This document shows, in pieces, positions 11,701 to 19,367 of a stretch of DNA of 64,000 bases. Location: positions 306,281,322-306,345,321 of the forward strand of contig NC_135783.1 in the NCBI RefSeq assembly GCF_051106095.1. The letters run 5' to 3'. Origin of the DNA: Pogona vitticeps (taxonomy: Eukaryota; Chordata; Lepidosauria; Squamata; Agamidae). The position numbers were made by a program, and so were the translations under genes. The notes beneath the pieces were generated by a model. The model did not search any database. It had not been told where the DNA came from and saw nothing but the letters and a program-made list of their open reading frames with translations. Each line of letters starts with the position of its first letter. The stretch's first letter is position 1.

Positions 11701-14530
11701 CAAAAATGGGAGGGACCTAACAGAAGCAGAAGACATCAAGAAGAGGTGGCAAGAATACACAGAGGAATTATATCAGAAAGAGTTGGACATCCCGGACAAC
11801 CCAGACAATGTAGTTGCTGACCTTGAGCCAGACATCCTGGAGAGTGAAGTCAAGTGGGCCTTAGAAAGCCTGGCTAACAATAAGGCCAGTGGAGGTGATG
11901 ACATTCCCGTTGAACTATTTAAAATCTTAAAAGATGATGCTGTTAAGGTGCTACATTCAATATGCCAGCAAGTTTGGAAAACGCAACAGTGGCCAGAGGA
12001 TTGGAAAAGATCAGTCTACATCCCAATCCCCAAGAAAGGCAGTGCCAAAGAATGCTCTAACTACCGTACAATTGCACTCATTTCACACGCTAGCAAGGTT
12101 ATGCTCAAAATCCTACAAGGTAGGCTTCAGCAGTATGTGGACCGAGAACTCCCAGAAGTACAAGCTGGATTCTGAAGGGGCAGAGGAACTCGAGACCAAA
12201 TTGCTAACATGTGCTGGATCATGGAGAAAGCCAGAGAGTTCCAGAAAAACATCTACTTCTGCTTCATTGACTATGCAAAAGCCTTTGACTGTGTGGACCA
12301 CAGCAAACTATGGCAAGTCCTTAAAGAAATGGGAGTGCCTGACCACCTTGTCTATCTCCTGAGAAACCTATATGTGGGACAGGAAGCAACAGTTAGAACT
12401 GGATATGGAACAACTGAGTGGTTCAAAATTGGGAAAGGAGTACGACAAGGCTGTATACTGTCCCCCGGCTTATTTAACTTATATGCAGAATACATCATGC
12501 GGAAGGCTGGACTGGAGGAATCCCAAGCCGGAATTAAGATTGCCGGAAGAAATATCAACAATCTCAGATATGCAGATGATACCACTCTGATGGCAGAAAG
12601 TGAGGAGGAATTAAAGAACCTTGTAATGAGGGTGAAAGAGGAGAGTGCAAAAAACGGCCTGAAACTAAACATCAAAAAAACTAAGATCATGGCCACTGGT
12701 CCCATCACCTCCTGGCAAATAGAAGGGGAAGATATGGAGGCAGTGACAGATTTTACTTTCTTGGACTCCATCATCACTGCAGATGGAGACAGCAGCCATG
12801 AAATTAAAAGACACCTGCTTCTGGGGAGGAAAGCGATGACAAACCTTGACAGCATCTTAAAAAGCAGAGACATCACCTTGCCAACAAAAGTCCGAATAGT
12901 CAAAGCTATGGTTTTTCCTGTTGTGATGTATGGATGTGAGAGCTGGACCATAAAGAAAGCAGACTGCCAAAGAATTGATGCCTTTGAATTGTGGTGCTGG
13001 AGGAGGCTCTTGAGAGTCCCCTGGACTGCAAGGAGAACAAACCTATCAATTCTAAAGGAAATCAGCCCTGAGTGCTCACTGGAAGGACAGATCCTGAAGC
13101 TGAGGCTCCAGTACTTTGGCCATCTGATGAGAAGACTCCTTGGAAAAGACCTTGATGTTAGGAAAGTATGACGGCAAAAGAGAAGGGGACGACCGAGGAT
13201 GAGATGGCTGAAGAGTGTCTGTGAAGCAACCAACATGAAATTGACAGACCTCCGGGAGGCAGTGGAAGATAGGAGGGCCTGGCGTGCTCTGGTCCATGGG
13301 GTCACGAAGAGTCGGACACAACTAAACGACTAAACAACAACAACAAGAACCAAAGATACCAGGGTAGATAAAAATCAGTGATGTTTTAAAATCAAATTGA
13401 TTTAAATCATGATTTAAATTTTAAAAATGATTTATTTAAATAATCAAAAATGATTTTAAACAAAATTTCAGTAATGATTTAAACTTTGATTTAAATCAAA
13501 CTCACCCTGCCAGGTACATATCAGTACTTGTAGTCAGTGAGAAACCAAACTATGGCTTTTCAAATATTTAAAAGGCTGTCATACAGAGGAGGGACAAGAT
13601 CTGTTTTCGATCATCCCAGAGTGCAAGACACACAACAATAGGCTCAAGTTAAAGAAGCCAGATTTCAGCTGAATATCAGGGAAAAACTTTCTGTTAGCGC
13701 AGTATGACAGTGGAACCAATAACCTCGGGAGTTGGTGAGTGCTCCAACACTGGAGGCATTCAAGCAAAACTGATATGCTTTGATTGTATTCCTGCACTGA
13801 GCAAGGAGCTGGACTGGATGGCCTTGTAGGCCCCTTCCAACTTCACTTTTCTATGATTCTATGAACTATAGAAGGCACGTTGAATCAGTGGGAATTTAGT
13901 GAGTCAGCTCCTCCCTAAGTTCCACTGATTCAATGGGCTTTCTCTACTGGCGAGTTACTCCTGGATTTTAATTTATATGCAAGAATCAAACGCAAGCGGG
14001 ATGCACAGAGAAACGTCTAGCAGTTAATCGTGTTTCTTAAATAATGGATACGCATTTTCTTTCTTAGAAAAAAGAAACTTGGCTTCAATAGAACTATTCA
14101 TGTCCTAATCTTCGTTTCCCCAAGATTTGTGGTGTCCTCGTCAGAAGATAATCCATACTTCCTACCACAGTGTGTGAATAACTCCCCCGCCCGGTACCTG
14201 GAAGGGAAACAGGGGACGAAGACACCCCCCCTGCCCGCCCCAGGATTTCAGGAGAAGAGTAAGAAAGTGCTTGGACCCAAGCCGAGGAGGAGTCGGAGGA
14301 GGGGGTCCCGGGTGTGTGTGTTAGATCTACTACCTGGTGATAAATTGGGGGGGGGGCAGACATAAGTATTCCATTTACTGATAGCCCAGAACGTTCTATT
14401 AATCTGCACCCCAACTACTTCGCCCGCCACCCCTTCCGCCACAAACTGCAAGTCGCTTATCTCACCCCAAAGCCTCGAGCGAATCCAAAATATCGCACTC
14501 CATTTTCAGGTCCGAAGCCAGCTCCTTCAT
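854..14530 (-). CDS. FAM98B: FAM98B, exons 1-7 of a split gene (3' end outside window)
   Basis: FAM98B is a subunit of the metazoan tRNA-ligase complex (RTCB, DDX1, RTRAF, ASHWIN, FAM98B), which joins tRNA exons and XBP1 mRNA and shuttles between nucleus and cytoplasm. Seven exons were assembled by eye: 14466-14530, 8914-9062, 7399-7533, 5322-5497, 4392-4472, 2706-2822 and 854-1021. They total 891 bp, exactly 297 codons without a stop, and every intron is GT-AG. Diagnostic peptides are MECDILDSLEALGYKGPLLD, SGFLKELACPYSSLVSGEI, LFLSTELQALQIS, MLMKRLDVTVQSFGWSDRAK and AHLLAAREDLSKIVRTSSG. These match FAM98B better than FAM98A or FAM98C, for example in YECRRRMLMKRL and the TELQALQI segment. The final exon, with the VLMGRVPDRGG block and the Gly-rich tail, is not found in 1-853 and must lie to the left. 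Neighbour SPRED1 on the same strand agrees with human 15q14 synteny. Confidence 0.96.
1618..2346 (-). mobile_element. L2-clade LINE, 5'-truncated 3' end
   Basis: The minus strand reads pieces of the end of an L2 reverse-transcriptase ORF: LLYVGLPLEGVQKLQRVHNA, VFTYEALNSL and FSVAAPRLWNALSWEARLA in shifted frames. The 3' tail AAGCCACCTTGGGTCCTTTT and an ATTT-rich end lie at the left (1618-1700). It sits in FAM98B intron 6 and is decayed. Confidence 0.85.
2706..2822 (-). CDS. FAM98B: FAM98B exon 6
   Basis: The 117-bp in-frame exon encodes ERLEKINDALLSEYECRRRM then LMKRLDVTVQSFGWSDRAK, the most conserved block of FAM98 proteins. Its donor is GTAAG. The acceptor TAG directly abuts the GAG codon. 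Confidence 0.96.
2980..3500 (-). mobile_element. L2-like LINE tail split by a Tigger-like element
   Basis: On the minus strand, 3051-2980 reads GAGCTGCCTTGAGTCCTCTT, the usual L2-type 3' end. It is interrupted at a TA by the element at 3052-3431 and resumes at 3434. Confidence 0.6.
3052..3431. mobile_element. Tigger-like nonautonomous DNA element 1
   Basis: Ends are CAGTGGTGCCTCACTTAACG and a complementary GGGCACCACTG, flanked by TA on both sides, as in the Tc1/mariner superfamily (Tigger group). The 380-bp interior has a short inverted pair around AAAATGGCCGCC and AAAATGGCGGCC. There is no transposase. The right half resembles that of the element at 24862-25617. Confidence 0.85.
3738..4335. 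mobile_element. Long-hairpin MITE interrupted by BovB
   Basis: The left arm (about 3738-3868) and right arm (about 4197-4335) are reverse complements along ~130 bp with moderate divergence. Shared blocks include GATTCAAATGGGCCTC and TCAGTGAGG. A BovB fragment lies in the loop. Related copies with the TGATTCA(C/A)TGGG motif occur near 13870-13965 and 56190-56350. Confidence 0.7.
3874..4174 (-). mobile_element. RTE-BovB LINE, 3' fragment
   Basis: The minus strand reads LKLRLQYFGHLMRREDSLEK, WLDSVIEATNMNLTQLREAV and HGVTKSRTRLND, the C-terminus of the BovB ORF. A 9-bp duplication GTTGTGACT flanks it (3865-3873 and 4175-4183), marking one retrotransposition event. Confidence 0.93.
4392..4472 (-). 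CDS. FAM98B: FAM98B exon 5
   Basis: The 81-bp in-frame exon encodes LKEVLSKLPDTYVGKPLLKT then LLNPDQM. The VGKPLLK motif is diagnostic of the family. Acceptor CTTTTTCAG and donor GTAAAAT are both seen. Confidence 0.94.
5322..5497 (-). CDS. FAM98B: FAM98B exon 4
   Basis: The 176-bp exon lies between a CTTTTCAG acceptor and a GTAAGT donor. It encodes LLFLSTELQALQISQLKQ, then a Lys/Ser-rich linker, and closes with LLSNIESK. The linker is the least conserved part of the family. Confidence 0.94.
5546..5600. repeat. (CT)n followed by a CA/TG-rich run
   Basis: This simple repeat just upstream (in transcript order) of FAM98B exon 4 lies in intron 3, about 50 bp from the acceptor. Confidence 0.9.
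6115..7173. mobile_element. Tigger-like element 2 with GC-rich palindromic core
   Basis: Ends are CAGTGGTGCCTCGCTTAACG and CGAGGCACCACTG with flanking TA. The 1059-bp interior is GC-rich. A ~60-bp block around CACAGCTGATGGGCGGTTGT occurs at about 6452-6510, inverted at about 6775-6835, and direct again at about 6887-6945. Long open frames here on both strands are by-products of GC content. There is no transposase. It lies in FAM98B intron 3. Confidence 0.85.
7399..7533 (-). CDS. FAM98B: FAM98B exon 3
   Basis: The 135-bp exon has acceptor CTTTTAAAG and donor GTAAGT. It encodes GDDVESLQFEMSGFLKELAC, then PYSSLVSGEIKDRLKKKEDC, which is the core of the conserved FAM98 domain. Confidence 0.95.
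7534..8172. other. FAM98B intron 2, mostly unremarkable
   Basis: The sequence is AT-rich. A phrase CAGCGCTTATCAACCT near 7928 resembles one end of a hAT element, but no matching second end is visible. Confidence 0.4.
8173..8560. mobile_element. hAT-type MITE with GC-rich degenerate repeat core
   Basis: The terminal inverted repeats CAGCGGTCTCCAACC and GGGTTGACAACCTCTG are flanked by an 8-bp duplication with one mismatch (CTGTAGAA 8165-8172, CTCTAGAA 8561-8568). The core is made of degenerate GAGCAC/GTGCG-type short repeats. The element at 43076-43648 is built in the same way. Confidence 0.85.
8684..8840 (-). repeat. (TTTA)n tail of an L2/SINE-like 3' end
   Basis: About 23 TTTA units (8684-8776) continue into a sequence that reads on the minus strand as an L2-type tail (GCCGCCTAGAGTGGTCGTAA). 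The microsatellite is therefore the expanded tail of a retroelement. Confidence 0.8.
8914..9062 (-). CDS. FAM98B: FAM98B exon 2
   Basis: The 149-bp exon follows a TTTCTCCAG acceptor and ends at a GTATTT donor. It encodes YKGPLLDEDALNKAV onward through LCNLEESISSTN, the N-terminal helical region of FAM98 proteins. Its frame continues into exon 3 as N-G-G-D-D-V-E-S. Confidence 0.95.
9590..9812 (+). mobile_element. tRNA-derived SINE
   Basis: The head has an A-box-like TAGTGGTTGGAGTG and a B-box-like ATTCAAATCC. The body contains GGAGGAGAACCATG and ends AACAAATAAAATCC. Squamate genomes carry MIR-like SINEs of this type. It lies in FAM98B intron 1. Confidence 0.7.
10003..10245 (-). mobile_element. 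tRNA-derived squamate SINE
   Basis: The minus strand starts GAGCCTCGTGGCGCAGTGGT (A box TGGCGCAGTGG), has B box GGTTCAAATCC, a body with GACTCAGCCTTCCATCCTTC and an L2-like 3' end GGGCGGTATATAAG before AATAAATAA. It is close to full length. Confidence 0.9.
11071..13344 (+). mobile_element. RTE-BovB LINE, 2.3 kb, 5'-truncated
   Basis: The translated element begins in the end of the endonuclease (NQIDYILCSQRWRSSIQ), passes into reverse transcriptase (NNKASGGDDIPVELFKILKD, YFCFIDYAKAFDCVDHSKLW, catalytic LRYADDTTLM) and closes with the BovB C-terminus (QYFGHLMRR, KSRTQLND), then an ACAACAACAAC tail. Perfect 12-bp duplications AAGAACCAAAGA at 11059-11070 and 13345-13356 bound it. It carries few breaks: a frame change near 11650, a stop at 12173-12175 and a small indel near 13130. 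It is therefore fairly young but not functional. It lies in FAM98B intron 1, antisense to the gene. Confidence 0.96.
13360..13509. mobile_element. AT-rich palindromic MITE, copy 1
   Basis: The ends CAGGGTAGATAAAAATC and GATTTAAATC...CACCCTG enclose repeated GATTTAAATCA words. A second copy lies at 36237-36350. The 8-bp flanks match at only 5 positions, so the duplication is decayed or my ends are slightly off. Confidence 0.65.
13570..13868 (+). mobile_element. CR1 LINE 3' end
   Basis: The characteristic end GGACTGGATGGCCTTGTAGG, CCCCTTCCAACTTCAC and the octamer-like tail TTCTATGATTCTATGA are present. A shorter copy lies at 40621-40772. Confidence 0.85.
13869..13970. repeat. Fragment of the TGATTCAATGGG hairpin MITE family
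   Basis: AATCAGTGGGAATTTAGTGA and its inverted partner CACTGATTCAATGGG are about 50 bp apart, as in the arms of the element at 3738-4335. Confidence 0.5.
14466..14530 (-). CDS. FAM98B: FAM98B exon 1 (start codon)
   Basis: The exon encodes MKELASDLKMECDILDSLEALG and ends at a GTGAG donor (14465-14461). Two in-frame ATGs are possible, at 14530 and at 14503. The second gives MECDILDSLEALG, the usual start of FAM98 proteins. The first adds nine residues, comparable to the short extension of human FAM98B, so I chose it with reservation. The junction codon GG|G with exon 2 restores Gly-Tyr-Lys-Gly. Confidence 0.92.
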
Positions 14531-14700
14531 TGCTGGTTCGGTGGCGATCTCAGTCCCCTCGCATGGCGGGAGCAAGCCGGTGTTCCTCGCAAACAAACCC
14601 GTCTACTCCCCGCTGCCCACTTCCTTTGGTTCCTCCATCCGAAGCGCAAGAGGGGTGTTCCAGCGGCGCGGACGTGCTTTGTCAATTGACGCCACTTCAG
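14531..14700 (-). promoter_or_regulatory. FAM98B: FAM98B 5' UTR and CpG-rich promoter
   Basis: CpG dinucleotides are clustered from about 14400 to 14700 around exon 1, unlike the AT-rich flanks, as expected of a housekeeping promoter without a TATA box. Read on the minus strand, 14625-14618 is AGGAAGTG, a good ETS-family core about 90 bases upstream of the first ATG. A GCATGGCGGG stretch at 14561-14570 resembles part of a YY1 site. The transcription start cannot be placed by eye. Confidence 0.6.
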
Positions 14701-15465
14701 ATCATTCTCTTTATATAGTACATTTTCCAGCTGCCCATTGACCTACGCTTGCTGGTTACAAATACCTACTATTATTCGTTTTCATTTACACAACTTCCAG
14801 TTTCCTAAACTTGGGTGATATATGAGTACAATATTCTGAATAATTTGCCGGAATTTTTATCTCGGATCTAGAGGTTCCCAATAAATTTCTCATATTGAAT
14901 AAGCCTCTCTTTCAGACTGCAAGTCCCCTCGCCAATAGGACTTGGCGTGAAGTATCATGGGAGTTGCAGTCGAATAACATCTGGAAACATCCAGCTTTTA
15001 TCCTCTTAAAAGTTAGATTTTACACACATACCAAAGCACTAATGCGTGATATTTAGAAACAATGGAGAGGAGAATATCTTAAATCAACCCCTGTCGGATC
15101 AAGCAGCACACGTGTCAGGAAGAATACCAAGGTTTATCACGTTCCAAGGAAGTAGTTTTTGTTTTCAAGGGACCGCTAGAATTGATACAAAGATAGTAAC
15201 GAATGACTGGAACTTGATGTGATTAGAAAGCAAGCTGATTCTGATGCACCTGTGGATTTCGATGCTTTACAGTATTTGTATCAGAACACTATACTATTTA
15301 AAATTATGGATGTATATGAAATATAGGTGAAATTAAATACAAGCTGAAATGTTACGATAATAAGATTGTTTTTTACCAGAAGCAGACTATTTCAATAGCG
15401 TTATCTTGGCCATTTGGTAGATCGTCTTTAGTATACCTGATGGGGCATAAACTGTATGCAGGTAA
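14700..15465. other. Region upstream of FAM98B, no gene
   Basis: No coding similarity is seen. At about 14910-14995 a weak inverted pair (ACTGCAAGTCCC and GGGAGTTGCAGT) suggests an old hAT-type MITE remnant. Confidence 0.4.
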
Positions 15466-15689
15466 GTGCTCCTGTCAATCTAGCAGTTCAAAAGCATGCA
15501 AATGCAAGTAGATAAATAGGTACCACCACGGTGGGAAGGTAACTGTGTTCCATGTCTAGTCGTGCTGGCCACGTGTTCACGGAAAATGTCTTCGGACAAA
15601 CACTGGCTCTACGGCTTGGAGATGGGGATGAGCACCAGGCTCTAGAGTCGGACACGACTGGACATTTGTCAAGGGGAACCTTTACCTAA
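15466..15689 (+). mobile_element. Sauria SINE, 5'-truncated
   Basis: The body words AGCAGTTCAAAAGCATGCAA, ATGCAAGTAGATAAATAGGT and GGTGGGAAGGTAACTG are followed by the BovB-related 3' part GAGTCGGACACGACTGGAC and GGGGAACCTTTACC. The tRNA-like head is missing. This SINE family is known to use BovB machinery, which is present in the same window. Confidence 0.92.
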
Positions 15690-16689
15690 TTGATTGAATT
15701 TCTCCACAGTTACAGAAAATTTGTCCTGTATCCAAGTACTGTAGTACTATTTTACTTGATTATATTTTTTGATCTTACTATTTCACTTTAAACTCTATTA
15801 AGAGACTTGTTCTGATGGGAGACACTCTTCAGCCTTCATTCATTAGCTAAGGTTTGTTATTTTTGTTCTCTACAGGCTTAGCGTAACCTGATTTACTATT
15901 TATAGCTTGAGATGTGTGCAGAAAAATTGATTTCTCCAGTGACTGTGCCTTCCTTGAAAATTCCAAAGCTGAGTGGTGGGACAGAATTAAATGTAGGACT
16001 CCAAGATACAGGGGACAATTGGTGTGACATTTTCCAGATAAAAAGTGGCTTCCAACCTCCTACTGAACTCACACTGCAATTACATAGCCAAATACCAAGG
16101 GATTTGCTGCTGTTATAACACAAGTTGATCTGAATTTCTTTATGACCACATATGACAAAAGGCTGATTTGAATTGGACTGGGTCTTTTTGTTCCTCATGT
16201 GGAATTTTCCCCCTGCTGCTGGGGGCTTCAACTTTTTTCAAACTAGAAAAAGTTGAACAGATTTTTCTTCATGTAATATGTTTTATGGCAGGCTATGTAG
16301 TATCATTTGTCTTCCAGGTCCAATGAAAGCTACTGCCCCATTTCTCTTATTATAAAAATTGTGGTATGTATCTATAATACAAGTAGGGAAATTCATGTGC
16401 ATTATGAAAGATGCTCCCTTCTCTCCCTTAGGGCCTTGTGCTCACAGATGAGAGTCCATCAAATTCTAGGAGGCAGAGTAAAAAGTAAAAAAAATTGGGG
16501 TAGTGAAATGTATAGAGGTAAGAGGGTGGCCCCGATGGAATCTCAGGAAGCACAAATTGCTGTAGAGGTTCTTTGTCCTCTGGCTCCAGGTGTTTCTCTG
16601 TATCACGTCTGCTGCCACCGCCATATGCTATGGTGGAGGTACTTCACCCCTGGTAATGTGGCACAGGACTCCACTTTTTGCTGTGTGTT
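15690..16689. other. Intergenic, no gene recognised
   Basis: The sequence is AT-rich and unique-looking on both strands. I see no repeat ends or coding similarity. Confidence 0.5.
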
Positions 16690-16698
16690 TGTATTGCA

Positions 16699-17276
16699 GT
16701 TTGATGTTGTTTAGTCGTTTAGTCGTGTCTGACTCTTCGTGACCCCATGGGCCAGAGCACGCCAGGCCCTCCTGTCTTCCACTGTCTCCCGGAGTTGGGT
16801 TAAATTAATGTTAGGCGTTTCGATGACACTGTCCAACCATCTCATCCTCTGTCGTCCCCTTCTCCTCTTGCCTTCACACTTTCCCAACATCAGTGTCTTT
16901 TCCAGGGAGTCTTCTCTTCTCATGAGATGGCCAAAGTATTGGAGCCACAGCTTCAGGATCTGTCCTTCCAGTGATCACTCAGGGTTCATCTCCTTGCAAT
17001 CCAGGGGACTCTCAAGAGCCTCCTCCAACACCACAATTCAAAAGCATCAATTTTTTGGTGGTCAGCTTTCTTTATGGTCCAGCTCTCACTTCCGTACATC
17101 ACTACAGGGAAAACCACAGCTTTGACTATTCGGACTTTTGTTGGCAAGGTGATGTCTCTGCTTTTAAAGATGCTATCGAGGTTTGTCATCGCTTTCCTCC
17201 CAAGAAGCAGGCGTCTTTTAATTTCAGGGCTGCTGTCACCATCTGCAGCAATCATGGAGCCCAAGAAAGTGAAATC
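16699..17276 (-). mobile_element. RTE-BovB LINE, 3' fragment
   Basis: The minus strand reads IKRRLLLGRKAMTNLDSI, VVFPVVMYGSESWTIKKADH, LWCWRRLLRVPW and RMRWLDSVIETPN, the last third of the BovB ORF. It is flanked by TGTATTGCA at 16690-16698 and 17277-17285. Confidence 0.94.
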
Positions 17277-17285
17277 TGTATTGCA

Positions 17286-18084
17286 CTTAGAGAGTACCAA
17301 ACACTGGTGGAGAATCAGAAGAAAGGGAATAACAACAGAATAACATTAAATTAAAAGCATACTATGCATAACCTTGTCTGTATCAGTGCTGAGGTATTGC
17401 ATTGATGCACTAGATTATCTCCACATGGGAATTTTAAAAAAATTGTGAGCAAAAAGAAACAACTCAGACTAAATAACAGACTTTGCCATGGTATTTGTGT
17501 ATTTTTATATGCACATACACAGAAGAACTTTGGGATTCTACTGCCTTTTCCATAACACGTACAACCCTTTCAAAACTAAGTGGCTTGACAGCGAACCATA
17601 AAAGGACTGACATAAGGAGGACCAGAGGAAGAAAGGAAAGAAAGGGGGCTGTGGGCTAAAATGTCAATCAAATTATATCAAACTGTAAAACTAGTGTGAA
17701 CTGATACCTAAATCAATCTTCAGCCTCTGTGTGACCACTGACAGCAAATTCAACCAATTTGAAATCAAATTGCAGCAAAGCCAAATTGCCTTGACTCCGC
17801 TTGTCAGGTAGTCACTGCATCCTTAGTAAAACTTACTCATGACTGACATGTGATTGTAAAGAAAAGAAGACAAAATGGACTTGAAATTGTAAGGTATTTT
17901 GTTGGGAGAGCAGGAAGCGTAGAAGTTGTTTCATTCTGTCTTTTGGAAGGGTGGTCTCAATTCACAAGCAGACAGAGGCACATCCTTCAGCACACTTCCT
18001 TTTTAACCTAAGAACACATCAAAAACTTTTTGGGCAGAAAGAAAGTGGATTTACTTTTCACCAGTGATTTCACAGTTATTATAT
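17286..18084. other. Intergenic, no gene recognised
   Basis: Apart from a short purine-rich run near 17625-17650, nothing stands out. Confidence 0.5.
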
Positions 18085-18480
18085 AATATTGTATGTGAGG
18101 CAGTGAGGTATCATGATTTGAGTGCTGGACTAGGATTTGGGACACCTAGGCTGGTTATACATGCCCCTTTTAATTCTCCCTTAATTACTCCTGTTATTTT
18201 GTTTTACCCCCTCTCACTCTGGCTGGTGTTTGAGGGTTTTATTTTCTACAACATGTTGGGCTCTGTTTTTACTATCTATTTCCAAACATTAACTCTGGAA
18301 CATAAGAAATGGTGTGTGCTATGCAATGTCAAATTAGAAACCTTTTAATCTGCTTCAATATTTGTATTTATAGATCTGGCCCTAGATTAAACTCTCCTTT
18401 TAGCCATAAAGTTTGGGGGTAGCCCTTGGCCAGTTACTATCTCTGTCTCACAGGGTTGCTTGAGAATAAAAAAAATGGGA
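18085..18480 (+). mobile_element. MIR-like SINE, apparently split
   Basis: A tRNA-like head (GAGTGCTGGACTAGGATTTG) at about 18118 and a body piece (TTGGCCAGTTACTATCTCTG, then CTCACAGGGTTGCTTGAG) at about 18427-18463 belong to one SINE type. They are separated by about 230 bp that I cannot assign. Confidence 0.4.
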
Positions 18481-18820
18481 AGGGCCACCATTCTACAGTA
18501 CCTTCAGCCCCTCGGAAGAAGGATAGGGTACATGGAGCAAATGTCAGCAATAATAGTAAGTGCCTGCAACCATCATACTGCTTGCAAAGTTATAAGCACT
18601 TATCTGGAAGCTGAGTCATGGCAACTGGACCTCTTTCTTATTAGGTTGAAACATTTCACTACTTGTCCAGGTACAGTGGTGCCTCGCTTAGCGAATGCAT
18701 CGTTTAACGATGAATTCGCATAGCGAGGGGGTTTCTGGGGGAAATTACTGCCTCGTATAGCGAGGCTGTCTATGGAGGAAACTCGCATAGCGATGTTTCC
18801 CCCATAGTCCCCCGGTGGGC

Positions 18821-19350
18821 GCTTTGGAGCGGCCGCGGGGAGACCTCTCCCGCGGCCGCTCCGAAGCGCCTGCCCCAAGAATGCCGGCCGGCTGGCCGGC
18901 GCTTCGGAGCAGCCGCGGGAGAGGTCTCCCCGTGGCCCCTCCGAATCGCCGGCCAGCCTGCAGGCATTCTCCGGGCGGGCGCTTCGGAGCGGCCGCGGGG
19001 AGACCTCTCCCGCGGCCGCTCCGAAGCGCCGGCCAGCCTGCAGGCATTCTCCGGCGGGCGCTTCGGAGCGGCCGCGGGGAGACCTCTCCCGCGGCCGCTC
19101 CAAAGCGCCGGCCAGCCGGCCGGCATTCTTGGGGCCGGCGCTTCGGAGCGGCCGCGGGAGAGGTCTCCCGCGGCCGCTCCGAAGCGCCGGCCAGCCTGCA
19201 GGCATTCTCCGGGCGGGAGCTTCGGAGCAGCTGCGGGGAGACCTCTCCCGCGGCCGCTCCGAAGCGCCCGCCCGGAGAATGCCGGCTGGCTGGCCGGCGC
19301 TTCGGAGGGGCCGCGGGGAGGCCTCTCCCCGCGGCCCCTCCGAAGCGTCA
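18821..19350. repeat. ~80-bp palindromic tandem array, 7 units
   Basis: The word GCTTCGGAGC or a near match starts at 18821, 18901, 18981, 19060, 19140, 19219 and 19299, giving spacings of 79-80 bp. Each unit is a hairpin: GAGCGGCCGCGGGGAGACCT pairs with the following CCCGCGGCCGCTC, with GGCCGG and CTGCAGG spacers between units. Confidence 0.9.
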
Positions 19351-19367
19351 GCCAGCCCCAGCTGGTA

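Noticed and set aside
12209-13171. 320-codon frame with reverse-transcriptase motifs as a possible host gene
   Set aside because: It is the BovB LINE reverse transcriptase, bounded by target-site duplications.
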